The notes: generated by a model not told the origin, from the letters alone. A DNA stretch of 64,000 nucleotides from Siphonodentalium dalli (GCA_032622095.1 CP136061.1:21766991-21830990); one strand, 5' to 3'; counted from the first letter of the stretch, positions 25,617-36,641 are shown. Made by a program: numbers and translations.

Positions 25617-25719
25617 GTATGTCACACAAACAGGTTCATCAGAGGCTTAAACCCTTTCTTTACTAAATGGATTCTCCCATTCAGTTATAACAATATACAT
25701 TGGAATAGTCTATTATTAT

Positions 25720-25721
<2 letters not shown>

Positions 25722-25755
<34 letters not shown>

Positions 25756-26372
25756 CAACGAAGTTAGGGGGGTATACTGGAATCAGCTTATCCGTCTGTC
25801 GTCCGTCTGTCTGTGAACACAAATTTGTCCGGAGTTTTTCTCAGTTGTTTTTTATCAATTTCCGTGAAACTTGGCACAGACATCAACCACCATGGGAACC
25901 TGTGCAACTGCGAAAATGACGTCTGTCGGACATTTTTTGGTGGAGTTATCCCCCCTTTTTGGACTTAGAAATTTTTCGCAACATGTTTAATTTTGTCCGA
26001 GCTCTTATTCCTACATTTTTAGGTCAATTTTTGTAAAACTTGGCACAGATATTTAGTACCAATGGAACCTGTGCACCTGCAATTATGACATCTGTCCGAC
26101 ATTGTTTGGTGGAGTTATCCCACTTTTCCGACTTAGAATTTTTTTTGCAACATGCATAATTTTGTCCGAGCTTTTATTCCTACATTTTTAGGTCAATGTT
26201 TATTAATCTTGGCACTGATATTTAGTACCATGGGAACCTGTGCACCTGCGATTATGATGTCTGTCCGACTTTTGTTTGTTAAGTTATTCCCCTTTTTCGA
26301 CTTAGAACATTTTCGCAACATGCATAATTTTGTCCGAGCTTTAATTCCTACATTTTTCAGTCAATAGGTTTA
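25722..26372 (+). repeat. Poly-C tract and ~130-150 bp tandem array
   Basis: About 33 C follow tattata, then gttaggggggtatactgg and a CCGTCTG-rich stretch. Four diverged units follow, with aaacttggcacagatattta, gggaacctgtgcacctgc, ctgtccgac and gcaacatgcataattttgtc. Short open frames are by-products. 26373-26864 includes a fragment (ttttgccacgccccagcaatg) of the repeat seen at 33310-33770. Confidence 0.8.
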
Positions 26373-26864
26373 AGATTAGGGTTAGAGTTGTGCACCTGCA
26401 ATGGGAACTGTTATTTTATTATTTAACTAAATGTTTACTGACATGTGAAACATCTTAGTATTTTAAAAACACGAGACAGTCACACCTCTAGTTTATATTG
26501 GGGGATGTTTAGTAATTTTATAGGAATTACCACTGCATATTTTGCCACGCCCCAGCAATGTTCTTGTTAGCGCTATACTTGTACTATGACATAAATGACA
26601 AACAAAGATACATATTAAGATGAAACAGAAGCATATCATAGGGAATTGAACACAGACTATTAACTATGCCCCACCTCCAGTAAGAAACAATGTCTTTGAT
26701 TGGTCAATAACTTATAATAATGTTGTCTTACCAAGTGGATATGACATTGCCTTTCAGGGTAATATAGCTAATATTTTCTGATATTTTATTGAAATAATTC
26801 CTCATGAATGAGTATAACAAATTTTCTACATGTATTTACTGATAAACTTCTGAATTTTTTAAAG

Positions 26865-26943
26865 GGAGCTCAAGAAATATTTCAAGAATTTCCATACGAG
26901 TATGTGTCGCCAGAATATTTACCCAAGATTTCCAGAATAGGAG
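26865..26943 (+). CDS. AASS: AASS exon 4 (LKR domain)
   Basis: 79 bases, phase 0 to 1: GAQEIFQEFPYEYVSPEYL then PKISRIG and one base of a split codon. It corresponds to the GAQ.IFNELP.EYV.P.EL segment of animal LKR. Acceptor tttttaaag, donor GAG|GTGAGC. The split codon completes with the first two bases of exon 5 to give Ala. Confidence 0.93.
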
Positions 26944-27002
26944 GTGAGCAATACATGTTATCGCTGCAGTGAATTGATCTGAGCGAAGTATCACGTTGAG
27001 TG

Positions 27003-27075
27003 GAAGAGGTCAGATCTCTGGATCAAATGAGCCACTGCTGGATCGAGTTGGATCCAGCGATCTGACCTCTTCAAA
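27003..27075. repeat. Small hairpin after exon 4
   Basis: gaagaggtcagatctctggatc mirrors gatccagcgatctgacctcttc around a short loop. It is followed (27120-27235) by a fragment with ccgcctccaattttcaccag and ttttgccactccctagtgatg. Confidence 0.75.
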
Positions 27076-27265
27076 TTCTGTTATGAATTGAAACCCCATA
27101 TGTAGGCCACTAGTATAACAAGAATAAACAAGGAACTAATGAGTGGTTCCGCCTCCAATTTTCACCAGAGTTATGGCCCTTTTTTGAATTACCATCGGCA
27201 TATTTTGCCACTCCCTAGTGATGCTCTTGTTTATTTTTATAATTGTTTGTAGTAACTTTTTTTGT

Positions 27266-28520
27266 GGGTGATTTTAACAAATGACGATTGTGTATTGAGT
27301 AGAGAGGGTGATTTTAACAGATGACGATTGTGTATTGCAGTCACTAAAAAGCTGTATGCTTGTGTATTGAGTAGAGAGGGTGATTTTAACAGATGACGCT
27401 TGTGTATTGCAGTCACTAAAAAGCTGTATGCTTGTGTATTGAGTAGAGAGGGTGATTTTAACAGATGACGATTGTGTATTGCAGTCACTAAAAAGCTGTA
27501 TGCTTGTGTATTGAGTAGAGAGGGTGATTTTAACAGATGACGCTTGTGTATTGCAGTCACTAAAAAGCTGTATGCTTGTGTATTGAGTAGAGAGGGTGAT
27601 TCTGATGACGATTGTGTATTGCAGTCACTAAAAAGCTGTATGCTTGTGTATTGAGTAGAGAGGGTGATTTTAACAGATGACGATTGTGTATTGCAGTCAC
27701 TAAAAAGCTGTATGCTTGTGTATTGAGTAGAGAGGGTGATTTTAACAGATGACGCTTGTGTATTGCATTCACTAAAAAGCTGTATGCTTGTGTATTGAGT
27801 AGAGAGGGTGATTCTGATGACGATTGTGTATTGCAGTCACTAAAAAGCTGTATGCTTGTGTATTGAGTAGAGAGGGTGATTTTAACAGATGACGATTGTG
27901 TATTGCAGTCACTAAAAAGCTGTATGCTTGTGTATTGAGTCGAGTGGGTGATTTTAACTGATAATGATTGTGTATTACAGCCACTAACAAGCTGTATGCT
28001 TGTGTATTGAGTAGAGAGGGTGGTTTTAACTGATGACGATTGTGTATTACAGCCACTAACAAGCTGTATGTTTGTGTATTGAGTAGAGAGGGTGATTTTA
28101 ACTGATGATGATTGTGTATTACAGCCACTAACAAGCTGTATGCTTGTGTATTGAGTCGAGTGGGTGATTTTAACTGATAATGATTGTGTATTACAGCCAC
28201 TAACAAGCTGTATGCTTGTGTATTGAGTAGAGAGGTTGATTTTAACTGATGATGATTGTGTATTAAGCCACTAACAAGCTGTATGCTTGTATAGTGAGTA
28301 GAGAGGGTGGTTTTAACTAATAATGATTGTGTGTTACAGCCACTAACAAGCTGTATGCTTGTGTATTGAGTCGAGAGGGTGGTTTTAACTGATGACGATT
28401 GTGTATTACAGCCACTAACAAGCTGTATGGTTATGTAGTGAGTAGAGAGGGTGATTTTAACTGATAATGATTGTGTATTACAGCCACTAACAAGCTGTAT
28501 GCTTGTGTCGTGAGTCGAGA
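27266..28520 (+). repeat. 72 bp minisatellite made of the exon 5 acceptor and exon start
   Basis: Seventeen units begin with ggtgat or a close variant, at 27306 and then every 72 bp (68 bp at 27594 and 27806, 71 bp at 28234). A partial unit at about 27266 lacks ~32 bp between two 'tgtatt' motifs. Each unit contains attgcag or attacag followed by ~39 bases matching the start of exon 5. The first nine units carry gcag|tcactaaaaag and the later ones acag|ccactaacaag like the true exon, so there are two age or homogenisation classes. Minus-strand open frames here are by-products of the periodicity. Confidence 0.93.
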
Positions 28521-28611
28521 GGACCACTATGTGAGGAAGAAGGGTGGAAAATTCGACAGCGATGAATTCGATCAACATCCAGATAGATATGTATCTACCT
28601 TCAGTCATAAG
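28484..28611 (+). CDS. AASS: AASS exon 5 (LKR domain)
   Basis: 128 bases, phase 1 to 0: TNKLYACVVSREDHYVRKKG, then a segment ending HPDRYVSTFSHK. It matches the animal segment K.Y..VLSR..H.V followed by YD.HPERY. Acceptor gtgtattacag, which is weak in pyrimidines, and donor AAG|GTCAGT. The acceptor and the first ~39 exon bases are the last member of a 72 bp minisatellite filling the end of the preceding intron. The true exon is the only copy that continues into conserved coding sequence (GAC CAC TAT onward). Confidence 0.94.
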
Positions 28612-28704
28612 GTCAGTGGCAGGTCTTCAGTTAGGATAGGATAGGATAGGAGCATTTTATTTGCAATAGACACATGGAAAGTACAAATATAAATATATAT
28701 TTTA

Positions 28705-28770
28705 AAGGCCCACTTAATTTACGAGCCCCCAGATCACATATATAAAATATATGCCATAGTATATAACATT
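28705..28770. mobile_element. Fragment of the AAAGGCCCAC TIR element
   Basis: aaaggcccacttaatttacg matches the right end of the 23847-24272 element. A short (aggat)n run at about 28632-28652 precedes it. Confidence 0.65.
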
Positions 28771-28773
28771 TGC

Positions 28774-31700
28774 ACAGGGGCCTGTAACGCGCTCCGCTGT
28801 CCGCCCCCCTTTTGCGCTGCCTATATACGCCGCTTCTATATACGCGCCTGCTTCACGCTAATGGTAGTATAATAGACACAAGGGGAATTGCACAAATTTA
28901 GGCCATTCACACCAGTAATGTTAACGATATAGCCACGGATGTATCGGCGAAGAATTCATCTTTCAATCAATACCACAAACTCCCATCAGAACCATTCATA
29001 TACATAGCATTTGAAAAAATTTTAACCACCGAATATTGTCTCCGAAGATTCTAATACTGAGCGGTGATTGGCTGTTTCTGCTATTGCAGTCATGGAAAGG
29101 TCAGGTCATAATGAATATTAAAATGAGGCGCTGCGTGATTCGTAAACAAAAAATGAAAAAAAAGTTGGAATTATCGACAGATTTCTCCTCTATAGAAATG
29201 TTTACTGACGATGTGTTGATTTGTATGAGTAAATAAATTATTAGCCGACAAGAAATCCCTGAGCGCTAGATATTTAGTTGATCGTTTGACCGATTTTTAG
29301 CTCAACTTTACTTTGTAAAGTTTGAGCTATTGCCATGGCTTTGTCGTCCGTCGTCCGTGTGTACGTGTGTGCGTGTGTACGTGTGTACGTAAGGCGTCAA
29401 CAATGCAGGCTACAGGTCGTACCTTTCGTCGGATCATTATGAAATTTGTCATAGCTGTTGACATCAACATTTAGACCAGAATATTTAATTTTGAAAAAAA
29501 ACATGGCCGCCAGTGGCCATATTGGATTTCAAAATTCAATCCATTAGCACGGGCTACAGGCCGTACTGTTTGTCTGATCTTCATGAAATTTGTCATGGAT
29601 GTTAATATTGACATGTAGATGGGAACGAGTAATTTTGGGGTCATTCGGCCCAAAAACATGGCCGCCAGCAGCCATCTTGGATTTTACTCTTTGTATGACT
29701 AAATTCTTTAGCACGGGCTACAGGTCGTACTGTTAGTCTGATCATCATAAATTTTGTCAAGAATGTTAATAATGACATGTAGATGGGAACGAGTCATTTT
29801 GGGGTCATTCGGCCAAAAAACATGGCCGCCAGCAGCCATCCTGTATTTTACTCTTTGTATGACTAAATCCTTTAGCACAGGCTACAGGTCGTACCTTTAG
29901 TCTGATCATCATAAAATTTGTCATGGCTGTTGAAATTGGAATGTAGATGGGAACGAGTCATTTTGGGGTCATTCGGACAAAAAAACATGGCCGCCAGCAG
30001 CCATCTTGGATTTCAAAATTTAATCCATTAGCACGGGCCACAGGTCGTACTGTTCGTCTGATCACCATGAAATTTGTCATGGATATTAACAATGACATGT
30101 AGATGGGAACGAGTAATTTTGGGGTCATTCGGCTAAAAAACATGGTCGCCAGCAGCCATCTTGGATTTTACTCTTTGTATGACTAAATCCTTTAGCACGG
30201 GCTACAGGTCCTACTTTTAGTCTGATCATCATAAAATTTGTCATGGTTGTTGAAATTGGAATGTAGATGGGAACGAGTCATTTTGGGGTGATTCGGACAA
30301 AAAACATGGCCGCCAGCGGCCATATTGGGTTTAAAAATTTAATCCATTAGCACGGGCCACAGGTCGTACTGTTCTTCTGATCATCATGAAATTTGTCATG
30401 GATGATAATATTGACATGTAGATGGGAACGAGTAATTTTGGGGTCATTCGGCCCAAAAACATGGCCGCCAGCAGCCATCTTGGATTTTACTCTTTGTATG
30501 ACTAAATTCTTTAGCACGGGCTGCAGGTCGTACCTTTAGTCTGATCATCATAAAATGTATCATGGATGTTAACAATGACATGTAGATGGGAACGAGTACT
30601 TTTGGGGTCATTCGGCCAAAAAACCTGGACGCCAGCAGCCATCTTGGATTTTACTCTTTGTATGACTAAATCCTTTAGCACGGGCTACAGGTTGTACCTT
30701 TAGTCTGATCATCATGAAATTTGTCATGAATGTTAATAATGACATGTAGATGGGAACGAGTCATTTTGAGGTCATTCGGCCGAAAAACATGGCCGCCAGC
30801 AGCCATCTTGGATTTTACTCTTTGTATGACTAAATCCTTTAGCATGGGCTACAGGTCGTACCTTTAGTCTGATCATCATAAAATTTGTCATGGTTGTTGA
30901 AATTGGAATGTAGATGGGAACAAGTCATTTTGGGGTCATTCGGACAAAAAACATGGCTGCCAGTGGCCATCTTGGATTTAAAAATTTAATCCATTAGCAC
31001 GGGCCACAGGTCGTACTGTTCGTCTGATGATCATGAAATTTGTCATGGATGATAATATTGACATGTAGATGGGAACGAGTAATTTTGGGGTCATTCGGCC
31101 CAAAAAATGGCCGCCAGCAGCCATCTTGGATTTTACTCTTTGTATGACTAAATTCTTTAGCATGGGCTACAGGTCGTACCTTTAGTCTGATCGTCATAAA
31201 ATTTGTCATGGATGTTAACGATGACATGTAGATGGGAACGACTCATTTTGGGGTCATTCGGCCGAAATCATGGCCGCCAGCAGCCATCTTGGATTTTACT
31301 TTTCTCTTCATGTCTATAAACATGTATTAGATATTCAACTTTCCACATTCCTAATGGCTCCATTGACTGTAATACATTAAATTATTCCCTTTCCAAGTTG
31401 AGCTACAGTGTCATTGACACTTTCATTAATTATAGTAAGCCATGCGGGGGTGAATTTATTGGAACATATCGTCCATTGTTTTTTGAGCTGGATCAATCCG
31501 AAAATTTACGCTCTTCGGAGACAATATTCGGTGGTTAAAAATTTATCAAATGCTATGTATATGAATGGTTCTGATGGGTATGGGAGTTTGGTATTGATTG
31601 AAAGATGAATTCTTCGCCGATACATCCGTGGCTATATCGTTAGCATTACTGGTGTGAATGGCCTAAATTTGTCCAATTGCCGAGGGATGGTAAAAAGGTG

Positions 31701-31825
31701 AATTTCTACAGTTCCCCTTGTGTCTATTATACCACCATTAGCGTGAAGCAGGCGCGTATATAGAAGCGGCATATATGGGCAGCGCAAAAGGGGGGCGGAC
31801 AGCGGTGCACGTTACAGGCCCCTGT
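28774..31825. mobile_element. Inverted-repeat element with ~290 bp ends, GC-rich tips
   Basis: The left tip acaggggcctgtaac, then gctgtccgccccccttttgc, is mirrored at 31785-31825. The arms continue through gtgtctattata, ggccattcacaccagtaatg and ggatgtatcggcgaagaattc (28774-29060 against about 31515-31825). A second element carrying a tandem array (29289-31435) lies between the arms. An open frame at 29036-29236 is not recognised. Confidence 0.85.
29289..31435 (+). mobile_element. Array-bearing element, 11 units
   Basis: Begins tttttagctcaactttactt and ends ccaagttgagctacagtgtc with attgacactttcatt, so agctcaactt is mirrored at the ends. In between are 11 units of 164 or 155 bp, each with cgggctacaggtcgtac, gtagatgggaacgag, ttttggggtcattcggcc and atggccgccagcagccatc. 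The short form has tttcaaaattcaatcc in place of ttttactctttgtatgac. Minus-strand open frames are by-products. Confidence 0.9.
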
Positions 31826-31970
31826 AACCATTTGAAAGAGGAAGCTTCAAAACATTGTATTATCAACTTATCCGGTGTAATAAACTGTGAACATGTTGTT
31901 TTTATTGAGTTACAGGCGTGTTTTTGTGCATAAGTTTCATCTGTATTTTAGTGAAAAGCGTATTACTTTC

Positions 31971-32023
31971 AATGGAGGGGGAATAACTATCTTAAAGATA
32001 GAGTTATTCCCCTTCCATTGAAA
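31971..32023. repeat. Hairpin caatggagggggaataac
   Basis: caatggagggggaataactatc is mirrored by gatagagttattccccttccattg around cttaaa. A related stretch tagttattccccttccattg is present at 24063 inside another TIR element. Confidence 0.7.
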
Positions 32024-32210
32024 ATACATTTTTAGTTAGAATTATGATGCTTTCTGGGAGCCATAATGGGGGGAATCTTTCTATGATTTCAGCTGTTTTC
32101 TATTTCTCTATGGGCATCTTCTGAGACAGACGTTTCAAATGGTGAGGAATTATAATATTTTAATCATATTTTATGGTATAGATTGTTATTAAAACCGTAT
32201 ATCAAGGCAC

Positions 32211-32354
32211 TATATGGCTTGTTGGCATTCATCGGAAAGCTCTCAGTGAGAGCTTTCCGATGATTGGCAACAAGCCATATTTCCGACTAAATCCTGAAAA
32301 GTTAACCATAATTCTGCTCTGGTTAAGGGGTCGATTACTTAGGGCATTACTGTA
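32211..32354. mobile_element. Mariner-like MITE, left end missing
   Basis: Starts inside the left arm (tatggcttgttggcattc) and continues through the centre to gggcattactgta. Confidence 0.85.
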
Positions 32355-32487
32355 CTTTGTTTTCACTGCCAGAAACTGAAATAGTGAACAAGGTAAAGTA
32401 TATTGAGTGGAATTTTCAAGAGGTCAGTGTACGTGTTTTGTCATAGTCAAATATATTGAGCGGAATTTTTGAATAAATTTGGTGTAA

Positions 32488-33094
32488 ACATATATTATTT
32501 ATTTCCAATCCTGATAGCCTACATGTAAGTAAATAACATCAGTTCAAATAAATATAAATATAATAGTACATGTATTCATAAACAGATTTATTTGAAAGGG
32601 GATTAAACAACAAGCCCATAGGCTTAAATTATGTATGTTCCCCTTTTGTTGCCCGACCCCTCTCTAAGTAGAGAGGGCGCCCCCTCTCTAAGTAGAGAGG
32701 GGTAGATCGGACAGGAAGGAGTGGAAATATTCAACAATGTTGTAGAGAGATACATGAATTGCTAGTGTCGAGAGAGGTGGAGGGTGATAAAGAGAGATAG
32801 GGGAGAAAAGAGGTGAAACAAACTGAGTTGATGTAATTATGCACAATATTCATGCACCAGACACAATGGCAGGGGGGATCTGCCTTAAACAAGCCTTGAA
32901 ATAGCGTGTCTGTCATTTGCAGAATGAGATCCCCAGAGGGTGAATTTAGTGATGCTATCCCGCATAGCTTGGGCTTGGGCTTGTTGTTTAATCCCCTTTC
33001 CAATCAATCGAATTTATATTATTCTATACTCTTGTAAAATGTCTGTTAAATGTTTATATACGTTATTATTTTGATTGGAATAAAATATGTTTAC
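32488..33094. mobile_element. Inverted-repeat element with gattaaacaacaagccc arms
   Basis: gtaaacatat... and gaaaggggattaaacaacaa at the left (32488-32622) are mirrored at about 32968-33094. It contains the short hairpin ctctctaagtagagag (twice, 32660-32700) and half a hAT-like MITE (32890-32962). A related single arm is at 41389-41484. Confidence 0.7.
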
Positions 33095-33258
33095 ACTAAA
33101 TTCGCCCTCTGGGAACCTCATTCTGCTGAGGTGTAAGCAGAATGAGGTCCCCAGACGGTGAATTTGGTGATGCTAGCCTGCTATGCGGGATAGCATCACT
33201 AAATTCACCCTCTGGGGACCTCATTCTGCAAATGACAGACACGCTATTTCAAGGCTTG
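32890..33258. mobile_element. hAT-like MITE pieces on both sides of an inverted-repeat arm
   Basis: Left piece 32890-32962 starts caagccttgaaatagcgtg. Right piece 33095-33258 contains two facing arms and ends atttcaaggcttg. Between them lies the right arm of the 32488-33094 structure. The order of insertions cannot be settled by eye. Confidence 0.7.
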
Positions 33259-33309
33259 GCCTTAAATGTATAAACATTTCATGAATAAGTGAGTCTATAA
33301 ATTTAAAGC

Positions 33310-33770
33310 TTTTTATACGCCCATTTAAAAAAAACAGGACGTATTACTTTATTGGTCCATCCGTCCGTCGAGCGGGCTGACATTCGGCAGGGAGGGGGAT
33401 GATTATTCCTTCCATTCACTTTTTCTTTTCTGGATGATAACTTTAATTCTGAACTGAAGCGAATGAAATTTAGTATGTGGGTTTACTAGCACAAAATACA
33501 GGTCAAATTCAAATTTGGGTTCCGCCTGCCAATTTTCACCAGACTTATGGCCCTTTTTGTTGGAATTTGCCCTCAATTTTCGTTTACGGATGATAACTTT
33601 AGTAAGTTTGAACTGAATGGAATGAAATTTTGGTATGTGAGTTTACTAGTCTAAATTACAGGTCGGGTTCCAATTTGGTTTCTGCCTGCCAATTTTCACC
33701 AGAGTTGTGGTTATTTTTAAAGTTACCACGGGCATATTTTGCCATGCCTTAGCGATGCTCTTGTTCAGCC
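33310..33770 (+). repeat. Dispersed repeat with two ~190 bp subunits
   Basis: From ttttatacgcccatttaaa through ccatccgtccgtcg to ttttgccatgccttagcgatg. It contains two copies each of ggatgataacttta, aatgaaattt..gtatgtg and ctgccaattttcaccag. Fragments of its right end occur at about 26540 and 27205. Confidence 0.75.
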
Positions 33771-33922
33771 AAGAATTAGTATTTTACTTCGCATTTTAAG
33801 ATTTTAAGCCGAGAGGCAGGATCGGGGTGTTTTAAAGTAAACAGTATGTAATAAATTTAGGCTCCCAGAAGGCTCCCAAACTGCCCAAATGTTTAACATT
33901 AGTTGGGAATTTCAGACCAAAA

Positions 33923-34145
33923 TTTGCAGAATGAGGTCCACAGAAGGTGGGAATTCCGTGAAATTCACCCCCTGGGGACCTCAACTACTATAGGAGACCT
34001 AGGATCAGTATTGAAGTTCCCCAGTTGAATTTGGTGATGTTCACACAATAGGCACCTTATTCAATTTATCTTCTGCAAATTTGAGGATATAGAAACTGAA
34101 CAGAAGGGAAAAAGTAACTGAAAACAATTTTAACGAGACTATGAC
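33923..34145. mobile_element. hAT-like MITE, long-form fragment
   Basis: tttgcagaatgaggtccaca, a mirrored ttcaccccctggggacctc, then the central block tctgcaaatttgaggatatag. Ends are lost. 34146-34600 is unique intron before exon 6. Confidence 0.75.
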
Positions 34146-34600
34146 ATACATGTATATATATGTAATATTGTTAATTTGAATTATCCCAAAACCTCACTCA
34201 ACAAAGAGACCTTCCAGCGATCTATATAGATTCTCATTTTGTTTACCGAAATAAGATGGTGGTATCTCTCGCCTGAATCTGTTGTAGCAACAAAAAACTA
34301 AATGTTTTGTTCCTAATAAACCCATGGAACTGGAACTGGAACTGAAACTGTTCATATGTTTAGAAAATCTGAACAGTTCAAAACATTCCTATGGAGAGAT
34401 AATACATTTTCGATCTAATAACTCGTCTGGATTGGCCCTAATAGTATTTCATACTTGAGATACCAGTTGGACAATTCAAACCCAGAGGGGTGCAAATGTA
34501 ATTTCCAAAGACTTGAAAATTTCTGTGGGCGGGATACCCAGATTCAAGCCCTAGATTATTTATATCCGCGTACTAATGACAATGTCTCTTGCAATTTCAG

Positions 34601-34875
34601 ATAGCGCCATACACATCCTGCTTAATAAATGGGTTATACTGGGCTGTAAACAGTCCACGTCTCATGACCATTCCAGATGCCAAAGTTCTGCTTCAACCGC
34701 ATGTAGCTCCATGGTTGCCGCAGAAACCAGGGTGCCCCATTCTTCCACACAGACTGATTTCCATTTGTGATATATCTGCTGATCCCGGAGGCTCCATTGA
34801 ATTTATGAAGGAATGCACAACAATCGACCAGCCATTCTGTTTATATGATGCAGAGCAAAATATGAATACCGAAAG
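34601..34875 (+). CDS. AASS: AASS exon 6 (LKR domain, longest exon)
   Basis: 275 bases, phase 0 to 2. It begins [14 protein letters not shown], passes through [20 protein letters not shown] and ends [13 protein letters not shown] plus two bases. [15 protein letters not shown] is a hallmark of animal LKR. Acceptor gcaatttcag. The donor I infer is AG|GTTCGC, a poor match to consensus beyond GT. I chose it because it gives the right phase and the protein similarity stops there; the split codon then becomes AGT (Ser). Confidence 0.93.
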
Positions 34876-35029
34876 GTTCGCCAAACTTTTGATCTTATTT
34901 CAATATTTTTTATTGATTAATGTATTATTGTTGTTTACAAGTCTCCAGTTCACAGACCTATGTGCTGTATCTATGCAAAGGCTCACAATTTCTGCACAAA
35001 CTCAGTAATTATGCCCCCTGTAATGAAGT

Positions 35030-35215
35030 TATGGTGGTATATAGGAACCAGCTTGTCCGTCCATGGATGCAACTTTATCCGAGCTTGTATTCCTACATTT
35101 TTTTAAAAACCTGCACACCTGCGATTAGGAGCCAATCTGACTTATGCTAGTTGAGTTATCGATAATAGAAATTTTTTGTAACATGCATCATTTTGTCCGA
35201 GCTTTGTATTCCTTG
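35030..35215 (+). repeat. Fragment of the gggtatactgg / gtccgag array family
   Basis: atggtggtatataggaacca, cttgtccgtccatgg, cctgcacacctgcgatt and gcatcattttgtccgagctt match units at 25760-26370 but are degraded. Confidence 0.6.
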
Positions 35216-35434
35216 TTAATTGGCTACTCTTGACGTAGCCAAATTGCACTGCAGGGGTATCCTTAGTTCAATTGCGACAATTGTGTTTGGAACATTGTAC
35301 AGCGATCTAGTCTATGAACTAATTGTCATGTGCGCGAGGGCGCTGATTTATTGGGTAAGGATTTGTATGAAATTGTATCCCTTATCTACATCTGTACCCA
35401 ATTTTCGTATTTATCATGTTGGCTTCAGTATTAA

Positions 35435-35828
35435 CCGTTTGAGTGCCAGGGGCCGATCTCATCGGCCCTAATTTACGGTCTGTAAAATTGGCCCTAAAAA
35501 AAAATAAAAAAATTTGGGTATGCTTAAGCATGCTATAGCAAATGTAAAAACAAACTGGGTAATTCCTTAGGGGCATGTTATAACTCAAAACTATCACCAT
35601 TCGATTCCCTGGCACTAAACCAAAAAAATAAGTCTGTTAAAGAATATAAGAAAAAAATATTAAACTTGTAAATAATTGTAAAAAATAATAACAAATAATG
35701 AAAAATTGTTAGGCCAATGCATTCTCTTATATATGCGAGGCGACCTATGGTCGACTCGCATATATAAGAGAATGCATTGGCACAGGGTATAGCGGTTGAT
35801 ACAAAAATCGGACCTGGCACTCAAAGGG
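35435..35828. mobile_element. TTAA (piggyBac-like) element
   Basis: TTAA at 35431-35434 and 35829-35832; ends ccgtttgagtgccagg and its mirror. Same body as 20530-20989, including the hairpin at 35709-35783. Confidence 0.9.
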
Positions 35829-35832
35829 TTAA

Positions 35833-36640
35833 TGTAATCACACAATTAACATTAAAGATGCATAATCCGATTAAACAACCCTAAATTACTATTTCGTTGG
35901 CTTCAGTGGTAAAAAATATTTGATCCAGTCGAGGAACCCATCCATCAAAGCTCAGAGTTATTAGATTTTGATTTTTGAAATATGTTTATTTTTCACCACG
36001 GGAAATATTTGGCGGCCTGGTAAAAATCAGCTGACTTCTTACAAAAATAGTACAGGCACGCGCGGTTACTAGATGTCATGCAAGGTCACTGCTCAATATA
36101 CAATCGGCGCATTGCTGGCAATCGCAAATTATTCAGAATGAAAAGTATCGCCATCAACAAGAATACGGTATGTTGTGATACATGACAGGAGGATACATGC
36201 ATTATACTTATTTATGAATCGGTAATCATGTTTTATCGATACAAATATACATGTTATATGATACCATGCTGGTTACACATGGAAATACTATGTGTTTACA
36301 TTGGTGACCACACTCGTTGGGGAATTCCAATTTGAATTAGGAATCACCGTATATGGAAGTTGCAAACCACACTCGCTCGTCGTACAAACCGCCAAGAAAT
36401 AACATTATAATGGGACTTTTTCGGCAAACATGATATCGTGCTTGGTATCACTGTGAGTATTTATTGGTAATACACTAATTTGGATAACTAAATTGGCTTG
36501 TGGTGAAATTTTGTTGATGTAACTGGATGAGTCGGGGACCATTGTGTACCTTTAAACTCTGTTCAGTTTGAAATTACAGGCACAATTGGTTTTTGCCGGT
36601 CATTAATAATTTTATGCCTGTCAAATAAATTTTCACGAGT
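35833..36640 (+). other. Intron 6, unique sequence
   Basis: No repeat, RNA or coding feature recognised in this AT-rich stretch. Confidence 0.55.
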
Positions 36641-36641
36641 A

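Noticed and set aside
27237-28608. Minus-strand open frames up to 278 residues with repeats LLNTQAYSFLV
   Set aside because: They lie antisense to the exon 5 minisatellite; 72 bp periodicity keeps the frame open. The plus strand carries the AASS exon.
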